Assembly: GCA_029558835.1 (NCBI GenBank)
Contig: JAKQDH010000068.1
Span: forward strand, 1 to 49,397
Source of the DNA: Planctomycetota bacterium
GTDB lineage: Bacteria > Planctomycetota > Phycisphaerae > UBA1845
Length of the DNA: 49,397 bases
Direction of reading: 5' to 3'
The notes below the pieces were generated by a model that was not told the origin of the DNA, ran no database searches, and was given only the letters and a program-made list of their open reading frames with translations. A program made the position numbers and the translations under genes. Positions 9,001-16,206 of the stretch are shown here, one piece after another (positions within the stretch are counted from its first letter, which is position 1; each line of letters begins with the position of its first letter).

Positions 9001-9602
9001 GCCGGCACGCCGAGCCGCGCGGCCAGGTCGAGCAACTCGCCGTTGAGCTGCCGCTGCTCGGGCAGACCGTGGTCCTGCACCTCGATGAAGAACCGCTCCG
9101 GTCCAAAGATGTCCAGGTACGCCCGGGCGATTTCCTCGGCCGCCGCTCGGTTGCCGCTCAGCAGGGCCTGCGGGATCTCGCCGGCCAGGCAGGCACAGGT
9201 GGCCAGCAGCCCGTCCGCATGCTCCCGCAGCACTTCCTTATCGATCCGCGGCTTGCGGTAGAAACCCTCCAGGTACCCGATGCTCGCCAGTCTCAGCAGA
9301 TTGCGGTAGCCCTTGCGGTTCATCGCGAGCAGCAGCAGGTGGAAGTACTCCTTGCGCGGCATGGGCTCGCGCACGCGCCGGTCCCCGACGGCCAGGTACA
9401 TCTCGCAGCCGACGATGGGCTTGACCCCGGCTTTACGGGCGGCCACGTAGAACTCGACCGCGCCGAACAGGTTGCCGTGGTCGGTGATCGCCACGGCCGG
9501 CATGTCCAGCTCCTTCGCCCGCTGCACCAGCGGCTGAATCCGGGTGGCGCCGTCCAGGAGGCTGTAGTGCGAGTGAACGTGGAGGTGGACGAAGGGAGGC
9601 AT
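6042..9602 (-). CDS. dnaE: DNA polymerase III alpha subunit
   Basis: Replicative polymerase of 1186 residues, close to the usual length of bacterial DnaE (DnaE1 class). The N-terminal PHP domain starts HLHVHSHYSLLDGA and continues AVAITDHGNLFGAVEFY. The C-family polymerase core shows RGSACSSVVAYCL and the metal-binding PDIDLDICQNGRGEVI, with the third Asp region KMDFLGLRTL. Fingers and tandem helix-hairpin-helix regions follow (ALYRPGPMEYIPEY; YGLGALKGVG). The motif QLSLF near residue 924 is a canonical beta-clamp-binding pentapeptide, at the position where E. coli DnaE has its own. An OB fold (VTLGGLVARLRIATTRTG) and a C-terminal tail complete it. The ATG at 9602 begins the PHP domain; no Shine-Dalgarno is evident. 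recG lies 155 bp upstream on the same strand. Confidence 0.97.
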   Translation of the reverse strand: MPPFVHLHVHSHYSLLDGATRIQPLVQRAKELDMPAVAITDHGNLFGAVEFYVAARKAGVKPIVGCEMYLAVGDRRVREPMPRKEYFHLLLLAMNRKGYRNLLRLASIGYLEGFYRKPRIDKEVLREHADGLLATCACLAGEIPQALLSGNRAAAEEIARAYLDIFGPERFFIEVQDHGLPEQRQLNGELLDLAARLGVPAIATNDVHYLDKQDAYAHDALCCINTGAKLEDQDRFRFGSEEFYFKTPDEMAALFPDHPEVLENTVRVADLCNLELDLSQRHAPVYRVPAEVKDVAGRGLTDAAYLRRLVEQGSRERYGELTPELRERVDYELDVITRKGFASYFLIVWDCIQFARQRGIPIGARGSACSSVVAYCLRISAPEPIRYGLYFERFLDPDRDEMPDIDLDICQNGRGEVIEYVRQKYGHVAQIITFGTLKARAAIKDVARVMGLGFDEANRLTQLVPNELKMTIEKALSREPELLKHYQADMRVRRIIDVARTLEGVARNAGVHAAGVVVADEPLVNFLPLYRASDTDAVVTQYDGPTVERVGLLKMDFLGLRTLTTLEHARQLAQRSSGQTIDLDKIDYSDPRVYDLFVRGDTQGVFQFESGGMRDVIMRMQPNRIEDLIAANALYRPGPMEYIPEYIARKHGGAWTTPHPIMTEVLSETYGIMVYQEQVSRLVNRLGGIELKQAFRLAKAISKKKTDMIETMRGPFADGCAARGVRREVANEIFDDIRKFGGYAFNKAHSTGYALVAFQTAWMKTYFPVEFMTALITFEMSDTDKVAQYSDECGQMGITVQPPDVNASDYEFTVDAQAAPAVNRPATGVPTGAAGAIRYGLGALKGVGGKAVAAITAERRRGGAYRSLFDFCARVDLSAVNRATIEALICAGAFDGTGATRKAMLETVERALSFGQEVQHDRRVGQLSLFGGGGAARAELPEPALPPDEWSEGELLAREKAVLGRYLTRHPLVAYRPLIDGCATAQVSDLTQLRDGAPVTLGGLVARLRIATTRTGRNAGQTMGIVTLEDLTGKVEAILFPRELAQYRALVVPDRLLFLQGQVDRKRDTPSLRVERVITEAEATMTLGERLLLELQEARAVAALVRLLRAHPGPMPVFINVRTGSGSVAQIECSASLRVACTPPLLTALVGLLGPDAVVVLGPRQRAVPFQPPTPAEKPALVPVAL

Positions 9603-9605
9603 GGG

Positions 9606-9640
9606 AGTCGTCAGTCGTCAGTAATCAGTCGTCGGTCGTT
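9606..9640. repeat. Heptamer tandem repeat upstream of dnaE
   Basis: Five 7-base units: AGTCGTC, AGTCGTC, AGTAATC, AGTCGTC, GGTCGTT. The array starts 3 bp upstream of the dnaE start codon, between recG and dnaE, where it could influence the dnaE leader. Confidence 0.75.
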
Positions 9641-9757
9641 CGTGTGAACCATCGTAGTAGGTATCCGCGCGCCGGCCAACCCCCACGGCAGGATCCGCGC
9701 GCATGCGGACGAGGCTGTGCGATTCGCACAACTCACATGGCAGCGCGCCCCGTAAAG

Positions 9758-11833
9758 TCATGCCACACCGGCGAATGCGAACACTTGACCGTACTGCTGC
9801 ACAAGAGCTGCCCGCAGCGCTGCATGTTCAGGACGGCGCAAATGTGGGTCGGCACGGACGAGATCGGCGGCGTCGTCGCGGGCGTACTGGAGCAGTTCGA
9901 GGTCCGTGAGCAGGTCAGCGGCCTTGAACGCCGGCAGGCCATGCTGCCGCGTGCCGAGCAACTCCCCGGGACCCCGCAACCGCAGGTCCTCCTCCGCGAT
10001 CCGGAACCCGTCGCTCGTCGCACACAGCACGTCCAGGCGGGCCTGCGACGTGGCGCTGGGGTCTTCCGCCAGCAGCAGACAGCAGGAAGGTTTGCTGCCG
10101 CGACCGATCCTGCCCCGCAACTGGTGCAACTGGCTCAACCCGTACCGCTCCGCATGCTGGACCACCATCACCGTCGCGTTCGCCACGTCCACGCCGACCT
10201 CGATCACCGTCGTGGAGATGAGCGCTTGCAGGTGTCCCGCGCGGAACTGATCCATGACCTCGGTCTTCTCGCCGGCCTTGAGCCGACCGTGCAACAGGCC
10301 CACCCGATAGCCAGCCAACGGCCCACCCGCGAGGCGTTCCGCCTCGGCCGTCGCCGCCTTCAGCGGCAGGTGCTCCGACTCCTCGACCAACGGATACACG
10401 ATGTACGCCTGCTCGCCGGCTCCCAGCCGCGACCGCACGAAACGCCACGCTTCGTCGAGTTCATTCGGCAGCACCAGCCGCGTCGTTACCGGTTGCCGTC
10501 CCGGCGGGAGCCCCTCGATCGTGCTCACGTCGAGGTCGCCGAACAGCGTCATCGCCAGGGTCCGCGGGATCGGGGTGGCCGTCAGCACCAGCAGGTGCGG
10601 GGCGCGGCCCTTGCCGCGCAGCGCCGCCCGCTGCCGCACGCCGAACTTGTGCTGCTCATCAATGACCACCAGGCCCAGATCGCGGAACTCCACCGGGTCT
10701 TCCAGCAGCGCATGCGTGCCGATGAGCAGGTCCACCTCCCCGCTCGCCAGCCCCCGCAGCAGGCCCGCCCGCTGCGCCCGCGGCGTCGAGCCGGCCAGAT
10801 ACGCCAGCCGCACGCGACTGCCCGTCAAGTAGTGGGCGACCTTGTCGTGGTGCTGGCCGGCCAACACCTCCGTCGGGGCGAGCAGCGTCACCTGACGCCG
10901 ACGCGCGATGACCGCCAACGCCGCATACAACGCCACCACCGTCTTGCCCGCCCCCACGTCCGCTTGCAGCAGGCGGTTCATGGGGCGCGCTTGCCCCAGA
11001 TCGGCCACCATCTGTGCCACGGCCCGGTCCTGCTCCGGCGTCAGCGCGAACGGGAAGCGCCGCCGGATGCGCTCGTCCAGGGTGGCCGTCACGGTGATGG
11101 GGGTGGCAGCCGGGCCTTCCGAACGCTGCCGGCGGCTGATCTGCAACGCGAGCTGACACAGCAGCAGCTCATCGTAGGCCACACGCCGCCGGGCCGTGGG
11201 CACGTCCTCCGGACGCGTGGGTTGGTGGTAACGGTGAATGGCCGTGCGCCGCGGCGGCAACTGGCGGCGTGCGCGGATCACGTCCGGCAGAGGTTCATCG
11301 ATCTGCGCCAACGCCTCATCCAGAACCTGGGCGATGAGCCGCGCAAGCTGGACGCTGCTCAGCGCCGCGCTGGCCGGGTAGATGGGCTCGTAGCGGTCGT
11401 CATCGTGGGCGAGCGCTTCCTCCGGCTCATGGAAACTCACCTGCGGATTGGTGAGCGCTGCCAACTGCCCGGCCACCTGCACCTTGCCGGTGAGGCGCAC
11501 GACGCGCCCCGGCCGGAGTTCGTCGACGAGATACGGCGTGTTGAACCAGGTGACCCGGCAGCGCCCGGTGCCGTCGATCACCAGCGCGTTGATGCGGGGT
11601 TTGTTGAAGCTGCCGGCCGGGCGCACGTGGCGCAGTTCGCCCACGATGGTGGCCGCCACCCCCTCGCGCAAGCTACCGATCGCCTGCGAGCGCGGGATAA
11701 GCTCGTGGCGAAACGGGAAATACTCCACAAGGTCGCGGACCGTGCGGACACCGAGCGCGGCAAGGGCTTCCGCACGCGCGGGCCCCACGCCGCGCACGAA
11801 CTGGACCGAATCATCCAGAGCGCAACCGCCCAC
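9758..11833 (-). CDS. recG: ATP-dependent DNA helicase RecG
   Basis: RecG remodels stalled replication forks and Holliday junctions. All family landmarks are present over 691 residues. There is an N-terminal helix-hairpin-helix-like start (VRGVGPARAEALAALGV), then the wedge OB domain (about residues 60-150). Motif I is QADVGAGKTVVALYA. Motif II is IDEQHKFGVRQR, the RecG-specific DEQH box. Motif III is LTATPIPRTLAMT. The HelC domain has LLHGRLKAGEK, STTVIEVGVDV and QLRGRIGRG. The TRG-like C-terminus follows (LGTRQHGLPAFKAAD). The start is a GTG at 11833 with GAGGG about 7 bases upstream. It is 67 bp downstream of the LysM lipoprotein and 155 bp upstream of dnaE, so the three may be co-transcribed. 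Confidence 0.97.
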   Translation of the reverse strand: MGGCALDDSVQFVRGVGPARAEALAALGVRTVRDLVEYFPFRHELIPRSQAIGSLREGVAATIVGELRHVRPAGSFNKPRINALVIDGTGRCRVTWFNTPYLVDELRPGRVVRLTGKVQVAGQLAALTNPQVSFHEPEEALAHDDDRYEPIYPASAALSSVQLARLIAQVLDEALAQIDEPLPDVIRARRQLPPRRTAIHRYHQPTRPEDVPTARRRVAYDELLLCQLALQISRRQRSEGPAATPITVTATLDERIRRRFPFALTPEQDRAVAQMVADLGQARPMNRLLQADVGAGKTVVALYAALAVIARRRQVTLLAPTEVLAGQHHDKVAHYLTGSRVRLAYLAGSTPRAQRAGLLRGLASGEVDLLIGTHALLEDPVEFRDLGLVVIDEQHKFGVRQRAALRGKGRAPHLLVLTATPIPRTLAMTLFGDLDVSTIEGLPPGRQPVTTRLVLPNELDEAWRFVRSRLGAGEQAYIVYPLVEESEHLPLKAATAEAERLAGGPLAGYRVGLLHGRLKAGEKTEVMDQFRAGHLQALISTTVIEVGVDVANATVMVVQHAERYGLSQLHQLRGRIGRGSKPSCCLLLAEDPSATSQARLDVLCATSDGFRIAEEDLRLRGPGELLGTRQHGLPAFKAADLLTDLELLQYARDDAADLVRADPHLRRPEHAALRAALVQQYGQVFAFAGVA

Positions 11834-11900
11834 TCCGCGCCCTCACCCGCCCGTGTGTCAACTCACCATGTCGGGACATCAGCGCGGCGCGCGGCGGCCG

Positions 11901-12254
11901 TTACGGGATCAGCAGTTGCTGGCCGACCATGATCCTGTTGGGATCAGAGATCTTGTCCCGGTTGGCCTCGTAGATGTCCTTCCACCGCTTCTGGTCGTTG
12001 TAATACTTCCGCGCCAGCGAGTACAGCGTGTCGTGCCGAGCCACGGTGTGGTAGCGCCCACCCGACAGCGCGGTGGCCGCGGGACTCTCCGTCGGCGTCG
12101 TGGCGTAGGCCGGCAGCGGCTCGTAAGCCGGCGTCGTGGGCTGATACGCGGCCGGGTCGGTCATGGCCAGACCGGCGTCGTCCTTCGGCTTGTGGCAGCC
12201 CACCAGGGTAACCGTTGCCAACACGATCAGTACATAGGTGGCGTTCCGTCGCAT
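11901..12254 (-). CDS. LysM-domain lipoprotein
   Basis: A 117-residue envelope protein expected to bind peptidoglycan. The true start is the ATG at 12254 because AGGAGGT stands 7 bases upstream; longer in-frame starts lack this. MRRNATYVLIVLATVTLVGC is a textbook lipoprotein signal with the acylated Cys at residue 20. Residues 21-65 form a Pro/Thr-rich linker with three Tyr/Pro repeats (AYQPTTPAYEPLPAYATTP). Residues 70-117 form one LysM domain: YHTVARHDTLYSLARKYYND, then WKDIYEANRDKISDPNRIMVGQQLLIP. The protein ends right after the domain, so it probably anchors itself between outer membrane and wall. First gene of the minus-strand run leading to recG and dnaE. Confidence 0.9.
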   Translation of the reverse strand: MRRNATYVLIVLATVTLVGCHKPKDDAGLAMTDPAAYQPTTPAYEPLPAYATTPTESPAATALSGGRYHTVARHDTLYSLARKYYNDQKRWKDIYEANRDKISDPNRIMVGQQLLIP

Positions 12255-12716
12255 AGCAGCGACCTCCTGTGCGAAGTTGAAACCTTGCAGTTCAGGCAAA
12301 ACCTGGGGCGGGATGATAGCGAAAGCCCACCCGCCGTCAAGAGGGGGTTTGCGGCCAGTCACGCCCGGTGGGCCGCCCCGCCGCCTCGGCGACCGCCACG
12401 CCGCAGCCAGGGCGAAGCCCCCAACACAACCGGGCAACCATTTCAGCAAGCTGATCCGATGAACCTGCTACCGGACAGCGTCCGCCCTTCGTCGATCCTT
12501 GGCATTCTCGCGCAACATCGAGTAACCCGGTTCGTCAGAACTGAGGGGGTGGCGGCGATGGCCCGACTGCATACCCCGACCGCAGTCCGTGCCGCCGGTC
12601 TATTACTCTGCCGCCCCCGCTGCCCGGCCCTGACGGTTCCGGCAGTCCGGCCGCCCCCAGCGGCGTGGCGCCGGCCGCTTTACGCCACCCCACCACGGAG
12701 GCATGATTGTGCCGCT
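12255..12716. other. Divergent intergenic region
   Basis: The 462 bases separate the minus-strand LysM gene from the plus-strand zinc-ribbon gene, so promoters for both should lie here. No clear -10/-35 pair, hairpin or small gene was identified. A CGGAGG at 12696-12701 lies 15 bases before the zinc-ribbon ATG, too far for a standard ribosome site. Confidence 0.4.
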
Positions 12717-13526
12717 ATGGAGGACACCTGTCCACTTTGCCGGCACGTGATCGAGGGTCCGGCGGGGACGCCGCGGCGGTGCCCGAACTGCGGAGCGGCC
12801 GTGGTGCCCCGAGCAACCCCCGCTGCCGCAGGCCCCCCAACCCTCGCTCCGGGGGAGCCCATTGCGGCGGTGATGGCACCGCCTGTCCCCTGCGGTCCGG
12901 TGCCGGAGCCCACCACCCGGGCGGCCTCGGTGGTGGCCCTCGTGCTGGGGCTGATCCTTTGCATACCTTTCGTGACCCAGTCGGCCGCGTTAGTTGTTGG
13001 CTTCGTGGCCATCCTGCGTCCGCGCAGAGAACGTGAACGGGTGACGGCGGCCTGGGTAGGAATCGGCCTGGCGCTGGTCGGGTTGGTAGGTTGGGGCGTG
13101 GCGTGGACGGTCGGCGTCACAACCTCCGCCCGGATGGGGGCGATGGGCACATTCCCAGCCTTCCCACCCGCCCCGGGTTCGGTTCCCAACCCCGATCTGC
13201 ACGCCCTGGAAGAGCGATTGGAGCGATTGCACCGGGCAGCGCTGGCATACCACCGTGATTTTCAGCGTTGGCCGCCGGACGTTGACAGTCTCACCGCAAC
13301 GTACCTGCCGGCGGGGTCGCGTCTTGAACCTGACATCACCTATCGTCCGCCGCCGGCGGAGTCGGCGACGCCGAGTGATTGGATTCTAGCGTATTCCGCA
13401 CGCGTGACCGCAGACGCGAGCGGCAACCCGCTCTCGACTCCGCACCGGCTTGCGCTGCGCATCAGCGGCGGCATCGATTTGGTCCCGGCCCGCGATATCG
13501 AGACACCCGCTCAGGAGAATCCTTGA
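12717..13526 (+). CDS. Zinc-ribbon membrane protein of unknown function
   Basis: A 269-residue protein whose first residues, MEDTCPLC then RRCPNCGAAVV, form a two-CxxC zinc ribbon. Residues about 62-90 (ASVVALVLGLILCIPFVTQ, ALVVGFVAIL) and 100-125 (AAWVGIGLALVGLVGWGVAWTVGV) are two to three membrane segments in the pattern of DUF4190-type proteins. The C-terminal half is soluble: it starts with a helix (LHALEERLERLHRAALAYHRDF) and then has WPPDVDSLTATYLP, a motif reminiscent of the C-terminal part of pseudopilin-like proteins, where a residue count is followed by Trp-Pro. I infer an inner-membrane protein with a sensory or assembly role. The start ATG at 12717 directly precedes the zinc ribbon; the ribosome site is weak. 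Confidence 0.7.
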   Translation: MEDTCPLCRHVIEGPAGTPRRCPNCGAAVVPRATPAAAGPPTLAPGEPIAAVMAPPVPCGPVPEPTTRAASVVALVLGLILCIPFVTQSAALVVGFVAILRPRRERERVTAAWVGIGLALVGLVGWGVAWTVGVTTSARMGAMGTFPAFPPAPGSVPNPDLHALEERLERLHRAALAYHRDFQRWPPDVDSLTATYLPAGSRLEPDITYRPPPAESATPSDWILAYSARVTADASGNPLSTPHRLALRISGGIDLVPARDIETPAQENP

Positions 13527-13861
13527 CAGCGCCGGCTCAACCCGGGGACGCGCCGCGGCCGGCGCGGGCCCGGCAGGGCCGGCGACCCGGGACTATCGTG
13601 CTTACAGTATCGCTGCAAGTGCGCGGACACCCCGCGGGGTCCGGCCGAGCTGTGCCCGGCCCGGGGTGCGTCGTGCGAATCACGGCCGGGGTGGGGCTAC
13701 CGGCTAGCCCGCTCGGACGATACAGTCTATAATGCTGCGTGTCGGGTGGTGCGCGCATCCCGAGCGGACGTGCGTGCGGCCGTGGACCGGGGGGTGCTTG
13801 GCCCGCAGTGGGTGCTGACAGCCGGCGTCACGATGGTGACCGTAGACGGAGGTTGACCGCA
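13527..13861. other. Leader region of the first STN-like gene
   Basis: A 335-base stretch without a gene. It contains an exact TATAAT at 13728-13733, about 130 bases before the start codon, but no convincing -35 hexamer 16-18 bases upstream. The GC-rich inverted segments around 13620-13680 could fold but show no T-run. Confidence 0.4.
13728..13733 (+). promoter_or_regulatory. Possible -10 element (TATAAT)
   Basis: An exact consensus -10 hexamer in GC-rich DNA, upstream of the STN-like secreted gene. The position 17 bases upstream reads TAGCCC, so the -35 match is poor. An activator-dependent promoter or chance are both possible. Confidence 0.3.
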
Positions 13862-14653
13862 ATGACTCGATGGCTTTGCGTGGTGGTGATGGTAGGGCTG
13901 TTGCTGGGTGGGGTACCGGCGGGAGCCCAGACGCAGACGCCGACGGCGCCGACTACCGACCGTGGTGCGGAGTCACCGGCGCCGGCTCCTGGTGAGCACA
14001 CGGCCGCCATAGTCTTGCGTAAGCTGGTGGACAAGGTGGACTTCCAGGAACAGCCTCTGTCGGACGTGCTGGAGTGGCTGCGCGAGCAGGGCGACATCAA
14101 CGTCGTGGTGGTTTGGCGCGCCCTGCCCATGATTGACGAGGACAAGAGCGTCACACTGCTGCTCAAGGATGCGACGTTGGCCGAGGTGCTCAACGAGCTG
14201 ATGGCGCAGCTTGATGAGGAAGGCAACGCCATGTACCGGGCCCAGCGGAACACCATCCGCATCAGCAGCAAACAGGATTTCAACCGCAAGCTGTTCGTGC
14301 GGGTGTACGACGTGACGGACATGCTGCAGCGGACCCCGGACTACGCCGAGAGTGCACCACAGATCGACATGAACCAGGTTGCCCAGGCGGGGCAGGGCAG
14401 TGGTGGGGGTGGGCGCAGCATCTTCACCAACACGGGCACCAACATCGCGACGCAGCAGGCCCGCCAGGGCGAGCAGGAGCAGACCGCCCGGGTGACGACC
14501 TTGGTCGACCTCATTCAGAGGTCAATCGAGCCACTGAGCTGGGCCAATGTCGGCGGCGAGGGTGACATCACCAGCTTCAACACCAGCATTGTGGTCCGCA
14601 ACAGCGTCGAGGTACACGAGGCCATCGCGGGCTGGTTCAAACTCGAAGATTAG
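13862..14653 (+). CDS. Secreted STN/secretin-N-like protein, paralogue 1
   Basis: A 263-residue exported protein. MTRWLCVVVMVGLLLGGVPAGAQ is a Sec signal peptide with cleavage likely after AGA. The mature part, from residue 50, has VDKVDFQEQPLSDVLEWLREQGDI, the typical beta-helix opening of secretin/TonB N-terminal short domains (STN), and SVTLLLKDATLAEVLNELMAQL, its second half. Then come RTIRISS-like strands, the shared block LQRTPDYAESAPQIDM, a Gly-rich loop, and a closing domain ending VVRNSVEVHEAIAGWF. Such ends match the N0/N1-type modules of secretins, but no pore domain is present. The ATG at 13862 has GGAGG 9 bases upstream. A paralogue of the same layout follows 520 bp downstream. 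Function unknown. Confidence 0.75.
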   Translation: MTRWLCVVVMVGLLLGGVPAGAQTQTPTAPTTDRGAESPAPAPGEHTAAIVLRKLVDKVDFQEQPLSDVLEWLREQGDINVVVVWRALPMIDEDKSVTLLLKDATLAEVLNELMAQLDEEGNAMYRAQRNTIRISSKQDFNRKLFVRVYDVTDMLQRTPDYAESAPQIDMNQVAQAGQGSGGGGRSIFTNTGTNIATQQARQGEQEQTARVTTLVDLIQRSIEPLSWANVGGEGDITSFNTSIVVRNSVEVHEAIAGWFKLED

Positions 14654-14676
14654 CAGGTTAGCGCCGTTCAGCCCCT

Positions 14677-14694
14677 CTCTCCCCTGCGGGAGAG
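14677..14694. repeat. CTCTCCC palindrome, copy 1
   Basis: Arms CTCTCCC and GGGAGAG with a 4-base loop (CTGC), 23 bases after the stop codon of the first STN-like gene. No T-run follows, so it is not a classical terminator, but its position would suit 3'-end protection. Confidence 0.7.
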
Positions 14695-14958
14695 GGCGGA
14701 GTGCAGGGGCTCGCCACCGACCCCTGCTTCACGCTGCGCACTTCACGTTCCACGTAATCCGCTTCACCCTTCACGAACGACGCTTCACGCGTCGGCGGCA
14801 AGGGCACCCGAGGCCCCCTGTCGGCAGCGAACCGAGGCGTGCTCCCGGCACTCGCAGGCGGTGATGCAGTGGCCGCCGCCTTCCGCGCTGCCTACAATTC
14901 GGTGTACAGCCCAACGGCTGTCCGGGCACGCCGGCGGACAAGGAACGTCTTCCACAAC

Positions 14959-14980
14959 CCCTCTCCCCTTGGGGAGAGGG
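14959..14980. repeat. CCCTCTCCCC palindrome, copy 2
   Basis: Perfect inverted repeat of 10 bp per arm with a 2-base TT centre, followed by GCAGGGTGAGGG, a form common as a dispersed repeat in many GC-rich bacterial genomes. Confidence 0.75.
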
Positions 14981-15021
14981 CAGGGTGAGGGACAGTCAGC
15001 GATGGCGCACCCCTCTCCCAG

Positions 15022-15044
15022 CCCCTCCCTGTCGGGGAAGGGGG
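15022..15044. repeat. CCCCTCCC/GGGGAAGGGG palindrome, copy 3
   Basis: Imperfect hairpin of the same class, preceded at 15010-15019 by another CCCCTCTCCC half. It lies about 130 bp upstream of the second STN-like gene. Confidence 0.6.
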
Positions 15045-15173
15045 TTGTGTCTGTCAGGAGTTCCCCTTCGGGCGGCAATCCGTACCTAAGCATGCCTGAC
15101 TACCTGAGCAGCCGGCCGCACTGAAGCGCGGACATCCATGAGCTTGGCATTTCAGAGTCGAAGGAGCTTCCCT

Positions 15174-15953
15174 ATGAACAGAACATGGCGCACCGTGGTT
15201 TGGGCATTGCGGCTGGTGACTCCGCTGGTGGCGACGGGGGTGGCGATGGCAGGCGACCCGGCCCCGACCGGGGAGCGCGCGAGTGAACAGCCCGCCGTGG
15301 CCAGCGTCGCGGCCGTGCTGAGCAGGAGCGTGGACAAAGTGGAATGGGAGGATCAGCCCCTTGCCGACGTGATCGCGTGGCTGCGGGAGCAGGGTGCCGT
15401 AAACGTCATCGTCGTCTGGCGGGCCGTCGAGCAGGCGGGCGTCACCGAGGACTCTGAAATCAGCCTCACCCTGAGCAAGACGACGGTCGCGGGCGTGCTG
15501 CGCGAGGTGACGGACCAGTTGGACGAAGAAGGAAACGTCGTCTTCCGTGCCGCGGGCAACGTGATCCGGCTGGCGACGAAGGACTACTTCGAGCGCAGGC
15601 TGGCGACCCGCACGTACGAGGTGAACGACCTCCTCCAGCGCACGCCGGACTACGCGGCCACCGCGCCGCAGATTGACATGACGCAGGCCATGCAGAGCAG
15701 CGGCCAGGGCGGCGGCCGCGGCGCGTTCACCAGCGGCGGTACCAACGCCGCCCAGTCGGGCCGCGAAGGCGAACAGGAGCGGACCCAGCGCCGTGCCCAG
15801 CTCCGTGAGCTGATCCAGCGGACCATCAACGCGATGGCTCAGGACCCCGAGGGCGACGGAATGTATGTAACCGAGTTCGACACGGTACTGGTCGTGCGCG
15901 CGACGCCCGAGATCCACGAAGCCATAGCCGGCTTCTGCACGGCCGAGCCATAG
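15174..15953 (+). CDS. Secreted STN/secretin-N-like protein, paralogue 2
   Basis: A 259-residue exported protein with the same domain order as its upstream neighbour. A basic start (MNRTWRTVVWALRL) and hydrophobic core end in VAMAG, likely signal cleavage. VDKVEWEDQPLADVIAWLREQG opens the STN-like fold. ISLTLSKTTVAGVLREVTDQLDEEGN closes it. The shared block LQRTPDYAATAPQIDM and the Gly-rich loop (GGGRGAFTSGGTN) follow, and the protein ends VVRATPEIHEAIAGF. The two mature proteins look roughly half identical by eye, so they derive from a tandem duplication. The ATG at 15174 has AAGGAG 8 bases upstream. Both lack the secretin pore. They may be adaptors of an envelope complex or independent periplasmic proteins. 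Confidence 0.75.
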   Translation: MNRTWRTVVWALRLVTPLVATGVAMAGDPAPTGERASEQPAVASVAAVLSRSVDKVEWEDQPLADVIAWLREQGAVNVIVVWRAVEQAGVTEDSEISLTLSKTTVAGVLREVTDQLDEEGNVVFRAAGNVIRLATKDYFERRLATRTYEVNDLLQRTPDYAATAPQIDMTQAMQSSGQGGGRGAFTSGGTNAAQSGREGEQERTQRRAQLRELIQRTINAMAQDPEGDGMYVTEFDTVLVVRATPEIHEAIAGFCTAEP

Positions 15954-16206
15954 CGGCCGGTCCAACGCGTAGCGTCGGCCCCCTGAGGAAGTAGCGTCAG
16001 CCCCCCACGGCCGACGGGGAGGGCCTCCAATGCGCCGGTCCTCGGGGCATCAACGGCGGTCCGAGCGTTCCTCAACAGGCTGCTGTATCAGCGTGCGCGA
16101 TTCGGTGCCGCCATCGAGCCGCCGGCTTGCTCCCCGACGCCAAGTATCAGGGGCGGCCCGCGCGGTGCTGTGATACCCTGAGTGGCGCACGATTGCGCAC
16201 GGTCGT

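Larger units (their letters stand above)
14654..15173. other. Repeat-rich gap between the two STN-like paralogues
   Basis: The 520 bases hold three palindromes of the CCCTCTCCC class (14677-14694, 14959-14980, 15022-15044) and a cluster of TTCAC-containing short repeats at 14727-14795 (CACTTCACG, GCTTCACCC, TTCACGAACG, GCTTCACGCG). No gene is supported; the open frames through this region are low-complexity. Confidence 0.6.

Noticed and set aside
9644..11932. 762-residue plus-strand open frame opposite recG
   Set aside because: Shadow of recG; no motif, no ribosome site, and biased Arg/Gln/His composition.
11448..12716. Upstream extension of the zinc-ribbon gene (frame open from 11448)
   Set aside because: The extension overlaps recG and the LysM gene on the other strand and has no similarity; coding character starts at the ATG at 12717.
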